Source: Pseudomonadota bacterium
GTDB lineage: Bacteria > Pseudomonadota > Gammaproteobacteria > Xanthomonadales > Xanthomonadaceae
Direction: 5' to 3'
Length of the DNA stretch: 58,396 bases
NCBI GenBank assembly: GCA_030528565.1
Contig: JAUMYP010000003.1
Coordinates: forward strand, 63,082-121,477
Shown here: positions 25,805-33,249 of the stretch, in pieces
How the letters are laid out: each line of letters starts with the position of its first letter
Position numbering within the stretch: position 1 is the stretch's first letter
The notes under the pieces: model-generated
What the model was told of the DNA's origin: nothing
The model's database searches: none
Seen by the model: the letters and a program-made list of their open reading frames with translations, nothing else
Program-made: the position numbers and the translations under genes

Positions 25805-28442
25805 CCTGCTGCGGGATGTGTTGCCAAGGTTGCTGGCTGATTATGACTTCAAGGAAAAGGGCGAGTGGTTGCAGCAAGGGCGGTGCCCAGCCTGCGGCAA
25901 GCGCGAGCTGTATGCGAAGGCGGATAGTCCGTGGCTGCTGAAGTGTGGCCGCGAGAACAAATGCGCGGCGCAGCTGCATATCAAGGACCTGTACCCGGAT
26001 TTGTTCGAGCGTTGGTCGGAGCGCTTTCCGGCCAGTGCCGAAAGCCCGACGGCGGCAGCGGATGCTTACTTGCGCGATGGCCGGGGCTTTCCGCTGGCGC
26101 GGCTGGCCGGTTGTTATACGCAGGAATATCACCATGACCGCAAGCGCGGTATCGGCAGTGCCACGGTGCGCTTTGCGCTGCCGGGGGGCGGCTGGTGGGA
26201 GCGGATTATCGACCAGCCGCAGCGCTTTGAGCGCAAGGCCAATTTTGCCTATGGCAAGAGCTACCACGGGCAGTGGTGGCAGTTGCCCGGCGGGCTGGAA
26301 GCGGGCGATGAGCTATGGCTGGCCGAGGGGATTTTTGATTGCATCGCACTGGAGCTGGCCGGGCTGCCGGCACGCAGCCTGATGAGCTGCAATAATTACC
26401 CGGACCAGGCGCTGGCGGCGCTGAAGGCGGCCTGCCAGGCCAGCGGGCAGCCACTGCCAAAGCTGGTGTGGGCGCTGGATGATGGCGCGGCCGGGACACG
26501 CTACATGAAGCAGTGGCATCAGCGGGCGCGGCAAGCGGGCTGGGAGAGTACGGCGGCCTATATCCGCGATGTGCGCGGCGCCAAGCGGGACTGGAACGAG
26601 GCCTGGCAACGCGGGCAGATGACAGAAAAGGACTTTGCCCGCTACCGCTACAACGGGGCGCTGCTGCTGGCCGAGAATGCGCAGGAAAAGGCGCTGCTGA
26701 TGTATGAGCGCCGTGGGCGCAGCAGCTTCCATTTCGGTTTTGAAGACCAGTTGTATTGGTTTGAGCTGGATCTGGACAAGTACAACAAGGCCAGGGCCAA
26801 GCTGGAAGATGATGATGACGGGCGCACGGACAAGGAGCTGCGCGAGGCGGCGCTGGTGCAGAGCGGGATGGTGCGGGAGATTGCCAATTGCCTGCCGGTG
26901 CCGCTGTATTACCAGCGCGATTCGCTCACCGATGAGAGCTGGTACTACTTCCGGGTGAGCTTTCCGCATGCCGGGCGGCCGGTGAAGAACACGTTCACCA
27001 GCAGCCAGTTGAACTCGGCCAGCGCCTTCAAGGAACGGCTGCGCAGTATCGCGCCGGGGGCGTCGTTTTCCGGCAATACCTTGCAGCTTGACCGGATGCT
27101 GGAGGAGGAAATCTTCAATATCAAGGTGGTGGACACCCTGCCCTATGTCGGCTACAGCCTGGAACACGACGCCTATGTGTTTGGCGATGTGGCGGTAAAA
27201 GAAGGCCGGGTGCACCGGCTCAATGACGAGGATTATTTCGACCTGGGCGCGCTGTCGCTGAAGACGCTCAACAAGAGCATCGGCCTGTGCATCAGCCCGG
27301 ATGCGCCAGTACGGCAGGACTGGGTGCCGCTGTTATGGCAGTGCTATGGCCCCAAGGGGCTGGTGACGCTGGCGTTCTGGGCGGGAAGCCTCCTGGCCGA
27401 GCAAATCCGCGCCTGGCACAAGCAGTTTCCGTTCCTGGAAATGAGCGGCGAAGGCGGCACCGGCAAGTCCACGTTGATTGATTTTCTATGGAAGCTGGTC
27501 GGGCGCACCGGGCATGAGGGAATTGACCCGAGCAAGTCGTCACTGGCCGGACGGATGCGGCATATGACGCAGGTGTCCAATTTGCCGGTGGTGCTGATTG
27601 AGTCCGACCGTGGCGAGGAAGGCCATGCCAGGCGGTTTGATTTCGAGGAGCTCAAACCGCTGTTCAATGGGCGCATCGGGCGCTCAATCGGCGTGAAGAA
27701 TGCCGGCAACGATACCCACGACCCGCCGTTTCGCGGCACGCTGGTCATCGAGCAAAACGCGCCGGTGGAGGGCAAGCCGCAAGTACTGACCCGCATCGTG
27801 CAGATGACCTTCGACAAGTCGCGGCATTCACCGGAAAACAAGCGCGCTGCCGATGTGCTGACACAGATTCCGGTGGAGTCAGTATCAGGCTTTGCGCTGA
27901 CCATCGCCAGGCAGGCCGATGCACTGGTGGCACAGGTGAAGGAGCGGTTCCACGGGCATATGCAGGCACTCCTGGCCAGGCCGGACGTGCGCGAGGTGCG
28001 GATTGCCGAAACCCACGGCTTGCTGATGACGCTGCTGGATGTACTGGCACCAACGCTGGGGCTCAATACGGCACAGGTGACCGAAACGCTGGCTCTGCTG
28101 GGCGAGCTGGCCGCGCAGCGGCAGGCCGCCATCAATGCCGATCACCCTTATGTGGTGGAGTTCTGGGAGCGCTTTGATTACCTCGATGGCAAGCCGCTGG
28201 CCAATGGCGACCGCATCGATCTTGACCATAGCCGGGATAGCGGGCTGATTGCCGTCAATCTGGTGGAGTTCGAGAGCTGTTTGAGCCGCAACGGCCTGCA
28301 TCTGCCCTGCCCGACCACCGAGCTGAAACGACTGCTGCGCACCAGCAAACGGCGGCGCTTTATCGAGGCCAGCCGTTCGGTTAACTCCATCACCGGCAAC
28401 GGCACCCGGCGCTGCTGGATCTTCCAGCGGGAGGGCGCATGA
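25794..28442 (+). CDS. Primase-helicase (P4 alpha-like: zinc finger, TOPRIM, P-loop ATPase)
   Basis: An 882-residue replication protein. A zinc-binding site is formed by Cys31, Cys34, Cys51 and Cys57. The TOPRIM primase core has Glu178 (Leu-Ala-Glu-Gly-Ile-Phe-Asp) and Asp229-Asp230. The helicase part has a Walker A motif Gly-Glu-Gly-Gly-Thr-Gly-Lys-Ser-Thr (552-560), a Val-Val-Leu-Ile-Glu-Ser Walker B-like strand, and an Arg-rich C-terminus. It would prime and unwind phage DNA during replication. P2 itself uses a rolling-circle protein, so this module is P4-like. ATG 25794 is chosen; earlier starts overlap the previous gene more. Confidence 0.92.
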   Translation: MRADLLRDVLPRLLADYDFKEKGEWLQQGRCPACGKRELYAKADSPWLLKCGRENKCAAQLHIKDLYPDLFERWSERFPASAESPTAAADAYLRDGRGFPLARLAGCYTQEYHHDRKRGIGSATVRFALPGGGWWERIIDQPQRFERKANFAYGKSYHGQWWQLPGGLEAGDELWLAEGIFDCIALELAGLPARSLMSCNNYPDQALAALKAACQASGQPLPKLVWALDDGAAGTRYMKQWHQRARQAGWESTAAYIRDVRGAKRDWNEAWQRGQMTEKDFARYRYNGALLLAENAQEKALLMYERRGRSSFHFGFEDQLYWFELDLDKYNKARAKLEDDDDGRTDKELREAALVQSGMVREIANCLPVPLYYQRDSLTDESWYYFRVSFPHAGRPVKNTFTSSQLNSASAFKERLRSIAPGASFSGNTLQLDRMLEEEIFNIKVVDTLPYVGYSLEHDAYVFGDVAVKEGRVHRLNDEDYFDLGALSLKTLNKSIGLCISPDAPVRQDWVPLLWQCYGPKGLVTLAFWAGSLLAEQIRAWHKQFPFLEMSGEGGTGKSTLIDFLWKLVGRTGHEGIDPSKSSLAGRMRHMTQVSNLPVVLIESDRGEEGHARRFDFEELKPLFNGRIGRSIGVKNAGNDTHDPPFRGTLVIEQNAPVEGKPQVLTRIVQMTFDKSRHSPENKRAADVLTQIPVESVSGFALTIARQADALVAQVKERFHGHMQALLARPDVREVRIAETHGLLMTLLDVLAPTLGLNTAQVTETLALLGELAAQRQAAINADHPYVVEFWERFDYLDGKPLANGDRIDLDHSRDSGLIAVNLVEFESCLSRNGLHLPCPTTELKRLLRTSKRRRFIEASRSVNSITGNGTRRCWIFQREGA

Positions 28443-28594
28443 ATCCGAATTCACCGGAGTTTTATCAGCTACTGGAAGTGCTGGCCGAAATCGAGGTGCG
28501 GAATTATCTGTACCCACAGGCCAGCAATGACGGGGGTTCTGGCGGTTGTGAACCAAATCACCCCGATTCCCAAGCCACCGGGGAGGCGGCATAG
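28439..28594 (+). CDS. Tiny hypothetical protein between primase and integrase
   Basis: A 51-residue reading frame whose ATG overlaps the primase stop (ATGA). It begins Met-Asn-Pro-Asn-Ser-Pro-Glu-Phe-Tyr-Gln-Leu-Leu-Glu-Val-Leu, an amphipathic helix, and ends in a polar Gly/Ser/Pro/Asp tail. GGAGGG precedes it in the primase gene. It is short, but coupling and codon use support translation. It ends 7 bp before the integrase start. Confidence 0.6.
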   Translation: MNPNSPEFYQLLEVLAEIEVRNYLYPQASNDGGSGGCEPNHPDSQATGEAA

Positions 28595-28601
28595 TCGCCC
28601 G

Positions 28602-30107
28602 ATGAGAACCGCCGCCTACGCCCGTTACAGCTCTGATATGCAGAGCGCCGCGTCGCTTGATGACCAGCTGCGCAACTGCCGCACCTATTGCGCCCGCATG
28701 GGCTGGCGCGAGCCGGTGGAATACTGCGATGCCGCCATATCCGGCGCCCGTAATGACCGCCCCGGTTATATGCGCCTGCTGGCAGATGCCAAGCAGTTTG
28801 ACGTGATTTTGGTGGACGACCTCTCGCGGCTTTCACGCGATAGCCTGGAAATGAACCGGGTGCTGCGGGCACTGGAATTTGAACGTATCCGCGTCATTGG
28901 CGTGAGCGATGGCGTGGACACCAGCCGCAAAGGCCATCAGGCCGAAGTCGGGCTGCGCGGCATCATGTCCGAGCTGTACCTGGCTGACCTGGCCGACAAG
29001 ACCCGGCGCGGCCTGACCGGCAAGGCACTGGCCGGAAAATCCGCCGGCGGCCTGCCCTATGGCTACCGCATCACACGCACCGGCGAGCGTGAAATCGACC
29101 CGGCGCAGGCCGCCGTGGTGCGCCGCATCTTTGCCGACTACATTGCCGGGCAATCCGCCCGGCAGATTGCCCATGCACTGAACCGTGAAGGCATCCCGTC
29201 AGGGCGCGGCAAGTCCTGGGCGGTTTCGGCCATCCAGCCCGACCACAAGCGCGGCATCGGCATACTGGCAAACCCCATCTACAAGGGGCTGCAAATCTGG
29301 AACCGCTCCACCTGGGTGAAAAACCCGGAAACCCGCCTGCGCGTGCGCCGGGACAACCCGGAAAGCGAGTGGATTACCTCCGAACACCCGGAGCTGGCCA
29401 TCGTCACTCCGGAGATATGGGCGGCTGCCCGTGCCGCCTGCCAGCGGCGCAGCGTCAAGTCTGGCGGACTCGGCAAGCGCCCCGTGAACCTGCTATCCGG
29501 GCTACTGCGCTGCAAAGAATGCAGCGGCCCTATCGTCGTTGTCGATGCCACCTACTACGGCTGTGCCACGGCCAAAGACCGTGGCACCTGTGGCAACACG
29601 CTCAAGGTCAACCGCAAGCAGGCAGAAGCGGCCATGCTTGCCCACGTGCGCGAGCTTTTGCTGTCGGACGAATCAATGGCTGCCTGGCAGGCGGCCATTG
29701 CCCGGCAATTGCGCCTGCAACAAGGCCAGTCCCAAGAAGCCAAGCGCCGCCTGCAGGCCACGCTGAAGGAGCGCGACAACATCCTCGCCGCCCTCCGGGC
29801 AGGCATCATCACCCATAGCACCAAGGCGGAACTCGAACGCATCGAGGCACTGTGTGAATCTCTGGAGCAGCAGGCCAATGCCCCACTGCGGGTGATAACC
29901 GACATCCGCCCGCGCCTGCAAGCCCTGGCCGACAACCTTGCCAGTGTCTCCAGCCGCCACCCCAAAGCCCGTGAAGCATTGCGCGCTGCCATCGGCTCGG
30001 CGGTGCTGACAAACAAAAACGGCGTGACCGGAGCATTGGTCACGCCATCAATACTTCTAGAAGTGGTAGCGGGGGCAGGATTTGAACCTGCGACCTTCGG
30101 GTTATGA
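28602..30107 (+). CDS. Large serine recombinase (prophage integrase)
   Basis: A 501-residue large serine integrase. The N-terminal catalytic domain has Tyr-Ala-Arg-Tyr-Ser10 (catalytic serine), Asp-Asp-Gln-Leu-Arg, and Asp-Asp-Leu-Ser-Arg-Leu-Ser-Arg-Asp. The recombinase domain contains Gly-Gly-Leu-Pro-Tyr-Gly-Tyr. A zinc ribbon (Cys304, Cys307, Cys321, Cys330) and a long coiled coil (about 345-440) follow. The gene runs into the tRNA-fMet gene, where the last ~14 codons are antisense tRNA sequence (Phe-Glu-Pro-Ala-Thr-Phe) and the stop overlaps the anticodon. Starts upstream of 28602 are less likely. Confidence 0.92.
   Translation: MRTAAYARYSSDMQSAASLDDQLRNCRTYCARMGWREPVEYCDAAISGARNDRPGYMRLLADAKQFDVILVDDLSRLSRDSLEMNRVLRALEFERIRVIGVSDGVDTSRKGHQAEVGLRGIMSELYLADLADKTRRGLTGKALAGKSAGGLPYGYRITRTGEREIDPAQAAVVRRIFADYIAGQSARQIAHALNREGIPSGRGKSWAVSAIQPDHKRGIGILANPIYKGLQIWNRSTWVKNPETRLRVRRDNPESEWITSEHPELAIVTPEIWAAARAACQRRSVKSGGLGKRPVNLLSGLLRCKECSGPIVVVDATYYGCATAKDRGTCGNTLKVNRKQAEAAMLAHVRELLLSDESMAAWQAAIARQLRLQQGQSQEAKRRLQATLKERDNILAALRAGIITHSTKAELERIEALCESLEQQANAPLRVITDIRPRLQALADNLASVSSRHPKAREALRAAIGSAVLTNKNGVTGALVTPSILLEVVAGAGFEPATFGL
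30011..30046 (-). terminator. Intrinsic terminator for leftward tRNA/nuo transcripts, inside the integrase gene
   Basis: On the minus strand a 9-bp perfect stem GGCGTGACC/GGTCACGCC with an 8-base loop is followed by GTTTTTGTTTG. It lies 18 bases beyond the CCA end of tRNA-fMet and would stop transcription from the tRNA and nuo operon before it enters the prophage. On the plus strand the same DNA codes for integrase residues. Confidence 0.82.
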
Positions 30108-30140
30108 GCCCGACGAGCTGCCAGACTGCTCCACCCCGCA
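30064..30140 (-). tRNA. tRNA-fMet (CAT), initiator; prophage attachment site
   Basis: A 77-nt gene with encoded CCA. The anticodon CAT is at 30104-30106. The three G-C pairs in the anticodon stem (TCGGG...CCCGA) and the D-stem GAGC/GCTC mark an initiator tRNA. Position 1 is T and position 72 is T, so the top of the acceptor stem is unpaired, as required of initiators, but with an unusual mismatch. The prophage integrase gene overlaps its 3' half. In relatives the order is nuoN-tRNA-fMet-rimP, so rimP should lie beyond the prophage. Confidence 0.93.
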
Positions 30141-30200
30141 GCAGAGATGCGAAATTATAGGCAGCTTGCAGAAATTTGCAAGCCCTTTTTGCAAGATTTT

Positions 30201-31676
30201 TTACGCGCCGGTGATGAAAGCCCGGTAACACCAGTCAAGCAGCGGGTTGACTGCCACCGCGATGCCCAGCAGCAGCAAGGCATTGACGGCGAAGCTGGTG
30301 CGCATCAGTGCGCAGCTGCGCGGGTTGGCAAGTTCGGTAACGCCTTCTTCCGGTGTTTCCAGATACATGGCCTTCAAGATGCGCAGGTAGTAGAACATGC
30401 CGATGACGGCGCAGACGATACCGACAATGGCAAGCCAGAGCAGGCCTTCGTTGACGGCGGCGGCAATCACCGCCAGCTTGGCGAAGAAGCCGATGAACGG
30501 CGGCAGGCCGGCCAGCGAGGCCACCACGCACAGTACCAGGAAGGCCATCCACGGGTTGCGTTTGCCCAAACCGCGATAGTCGGCGATTTCATCGGCCTCG
30601 AAGCCCTTGCGCGACATCAGGATGATGAGGCCGAACGAGGCCAGCGAAGTGAAGGCATAGGTCACGGCGTAGAACATCGCCGCGCCATAGCCTTCTGCAT
30701 TGCCGACCGCCACGCCCATCAGCAGGAAACCGATATGCGAGACGGTGGAATAGGCCAGGAGGCGCTTGAGGTTGCTCTGCCGCAGCGCCATCAGGTTGCC
30801 GACAATCAGCGAAAGCCCGGCAATGCCAGCGACCATCGTGCCCCAGACTTCCGCATGCGGGGCGAGTGCGCCGAGCAAACGATAGGCCATGACGAAGGCG
30901 GCCAGCTTGGGCGCGGCGCCAATGAACTGGGCCACCGGGGTCGGTGCGCCCTGGTAAACATCGGGCAGCCACATATGGAACGGGGCGGCACCGAGTTTGA
31001 AGGCCACACCCGCCACCATGAAGGCCGCGCCGGTCATCAGCATCAGGGTATCGCCGCTATCGGCGGAAGCCTCCAGCAGCGCGTCCAAATCCAGTGTGCC
31101 GGTGGCGCCATAGACCAGTGACATGCCGTACAGCAGCAAGCCCGAGGCCAGTGCACCCAGCACGAAATACTTCATGCCCGCTTCGGTGGCGACCGGGCTG
31201 TCGCGGTTGACGGCGACCAGCGCGTAGGAGGAGAGCGCCAGCATTTCCAGGCCGACATACACCATGATGAGGTTGGCCGAGGAGGCCAGCACCATCATGC
31301 CCAGGGTGGCAAACAGCATCAGTACCGGCACTTCGCCCTTGTAGATGCCGCGCTCTTTCAGATATGGCAGTGCGTAAACAAAGCCCAGCGCCGACACCAG
31401 GCAGACAAAGCCCTTGGCAAGGTCGGCCACGCCATCGCGGATGAACATGCCGTTCAATACCGACCCCTGGTGTGCCGGGTGGCCGCCCGCGCCGCTGAAC
31501 ACCAGCACGGCCACGACCAACAGCAATGCCATCGACAGCCAGTGGGTGATGCCCTTCTGCTTGCTGTCAAGGAACAGGTCAAACAGCAGCAGGGCGAATG
31601 CACCCGCAGCCAGTACCAGCTCCGGCAGCAGATGCCACAGTTCAGCGGAATCGAAAACGTGTTGCATGGTTTCCAT
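30201..31676 (-). CDS. nuoN: NADH-quinone oxidoreductase subunit N
   Basis: A 491-residue proton-pumping membrane subunit of complex I with about 14 helices. The antiporter-like fold is visible in Leu-Leu-Ala-Tyr-Ser-Thr-Val-Ser-His-Ile-Gly, which carries the conserved discontinuous helix, and in Glu-Met-Leu-Ala-Leu-Ser-Ser-Tyr. It is the last gene of the operon, 3 bp after nuoM. ATG 31667 is an alternative start with a closer ribosome-binding site. Confidence 0.97.
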   Translation of the reverse strand: METMQHVFDSAELWHLLPELVLAAGAFALLLFDLFLDSKQKGITHWLSMALLLVVAVLVFSGAGGHPAHQGSVLNGMFIRDGVADLAKGFVCLVSALGFVYALPYLKERGIYKGEVPVLMLFATLGMMVLASSANLIMVYVGLEMLALSSYALVAVNRDSPVATEAGMKYFVLGALASGLLLYGMSLVYGATGTLDLDALLEASADSGDTLMLMTGAAFMVAGVAFKLGAAPFHMWLPDVYQGAPTPVAQFIGAAPKLAAFVMAYRLLGALAPHAEVWGTMVAGIAGLSLIVGNLMALRQSNLKRLLAYSTVSHIGFLLMGVAVGNAEGYGAAMFYAVTYAFTSLASFGLIILMSRKGFEADEIADYRGLGKRNPWMAFLVLCVVASLAGLPPFIGFFAKLAVIAAAVNEGLLWLAIVGIVCAVIGMFYYLRILKAMYLETPEEGVTELANPRSCALMRTSFAVNALLLLGIAVAVNPLLDWCYRAFITGA

Positions 31677-31679
31677 TGA

Positions 31680-33197
31680 TTACTGTCCGAGCTTGCTGAA
31701 GGTGAGTTGCTTGACCAACTGGGCGATGGAGGGCTCCATCAGGTCGGTCAGCGGCTTGGGATACAGGCCAATGGCCATCACGCCCACGGCGAAGGCAAAC
31801 AGCACCAGGCCTTCGCGCAGACCGATGTCCTTGAGCTCGGCCACCTGCGGGTTGGTCACTTCGCCCCAGATGATGCGCTTGGTCAGCCACAGGCTGTAGG
31901 CCGCGCCGGTAATCAGGGTGGTGGCCGCGCCAATCGCCAGCCACGGGCTGTGCTGGAAACTCGCCAGAATCACCATGAACTCACCGACGAAGCCAGAAGT
32001 CGCCGGCAGGCCGGAATTGGCGAAGGCAAACAGCACGAAGAACAAGGCGAACCACGGCATGGTATTGGCGACGCCGCCGTAGTCACGAATCATGCGGGTA
32101 TGCATGCGGTCATACAGCACGCCGACGCAGGAGAACATCGCGCCGGAAATGAAGCCGTGCGAGACCATCTGCACCATCGCGCCCTGCAAGCCCAGGCGTG
32201 CGGCATCCTCATGTCCGCCATCGCGCATCAACCCCAAGGCGATGAAGGTGCCCAGGGTGACAAAGCCCATATGCGCAATCGAGGAGTACGCAATCAGCTT
32301 TTTCATGTCCTCCTGCACCAGCGCCACCAGCCCCACATAGATGATGGCGACCATCGACAGCAGGATGACCAGCCAGGCCAATTCATGGCTGGCATCAGGG
32401 GTAATCGGCAGGTTGAAGCGCAGGAAGCCATAGCCGCCAATCTTCAGCATGATGGCCGCCAGCACTACCGAGCCTGCGGTCGGCGCTTCGACGTGGGCAT
32501 CGGGCAGCCAGGTATGCACCGGCGCCATCGGCACCTTGACCGCGAAGGCGGCGAGGAAGGCAAGGAACAGCCAGGTCTGCTCAGCCATCGACAGCGGCAG
32601 TGCCGCCATGTCAGCCAGCTGCCAGCTGCCGCCCTTGAGGTACAGGTAAATCAGGCCGACCAGCATGAATACCGAACCCAGGAAGGTGTACAGGAAGAAC
32701 TTGACCGAGGCATAGACGCGGCGCGGGCCGCCCCAGACGCCGATGATGATGAACATCGGAATCAGCATCGCCTCGAAGAACACATAGAACAGCAGTGCGT
32801 CGGCAGCGGCGAACACGCCAACCATCATGCCTTCGAGAATCAGGAACGCGGCGTAATACTGGTTGACTCGCTCATCAACCGAGCCCCAGGCGCCCAGCAG
32901 CACCAGCACGCTGGTGATGGTGGTGAGCACAATCAGCGCCACGGCGATGCCATCGGCACCCAGGTGATAGAAGATGTCCCAGGCCGCAATCCAAGCTTTC
33001 TTTTCCACGAACTGCAGGCCGGGGTTGGCATAGTCAAAGCCGGTCAGGAGCTGCAGGGAAAGCGCCAGCGTGATGAGCGAGACCACAAGCCCCGTCCAGC
33101 GGGCTGCATTGGCTGGCATCCGCCCCATGGCAAGCAGGGCTGCGCCGCCCAGGATGGGCAGCCAAATCAACAGACTGAGCAAAGGCAATTGACTCAC
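31680..33197 (-). CDS. nuoM: NADH-quinone oxidoreductase subunit M
   Basis: A 505-residue membrane subunit of complex I, Mrp-antiporter-like, pumping one proton path. Diagnostic segments include Phe-Glu-Ala-Met-Leu-Ile-Pro-Met-Phe with the key Glu, Pro-Val-His-Thr-Trp-Leu-Pro-Asp-Ala-His-Val-Glu-Ala-Pro-Thr, and Leu-Ile-Ala-Tyr-Ser-Ser-Ile-Ala-His-Met-Gly. Length is normal. It lies between nuoL (52 bp upstream) and nuoN. Confidence 0.98.
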   Translation of the reverse strand: MSQLPLLSLLIWLPILGGAALLAMGRMPANAARWTGLVVSLITLALSLQLLTGFDYANPGLQFVEKKAWIAAWDIFYHLGADGIAVALIVLTTITSVLVLLGAWGSVDERVNQYYAAFLILEGMMVGVFAAADALLFYVFFEAMLIPMFIIIGVWGGPRRVYASVKFFLYTFLGSVFMLVGLIYLYLKGGSWQLADMAALPLSMAEQTWLFLAFLAAFAVKVPMAPVHTWLPDAHVEAPTAGSVVLAAIMLKIGGYGFLRFNLPITPDASHELAWLVILLSMVAIIYVGLVALVQEDMKKLIAYSSIAHMGFVTLGTFIALGLMRDGGHEDAARLGLQGAMVQMVSHGFISGAMFSCVGVLYDRMHTRMIRDYGGVANTMPWFALFFVLFAFANSGLPATSGFVGEFMVILASFQHSPWLAIGAATTLITGAAYSLWLTKRIIWGEVTNPQVAELKDIGLREGLVLFAFAVGVMAIGLYPKPLTDLMEPSIAQLVKQLTFSKLGQ

Positions 33198-33249
33198 TGG
33201 GCAGCCTCCCCGGTTGTCGGCATCAGGTTCATCATTTCAATCTTCATGT

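Noticed and set aside
30064-30107. Integrase C-terminal peptide ending Phe-Glu-Pro-Ala-Thr-Phe as a functional domain
   Set aside because: This peptide is the known translation of antisense tRNA sequence; it reflects overlap with the tRNA gene.
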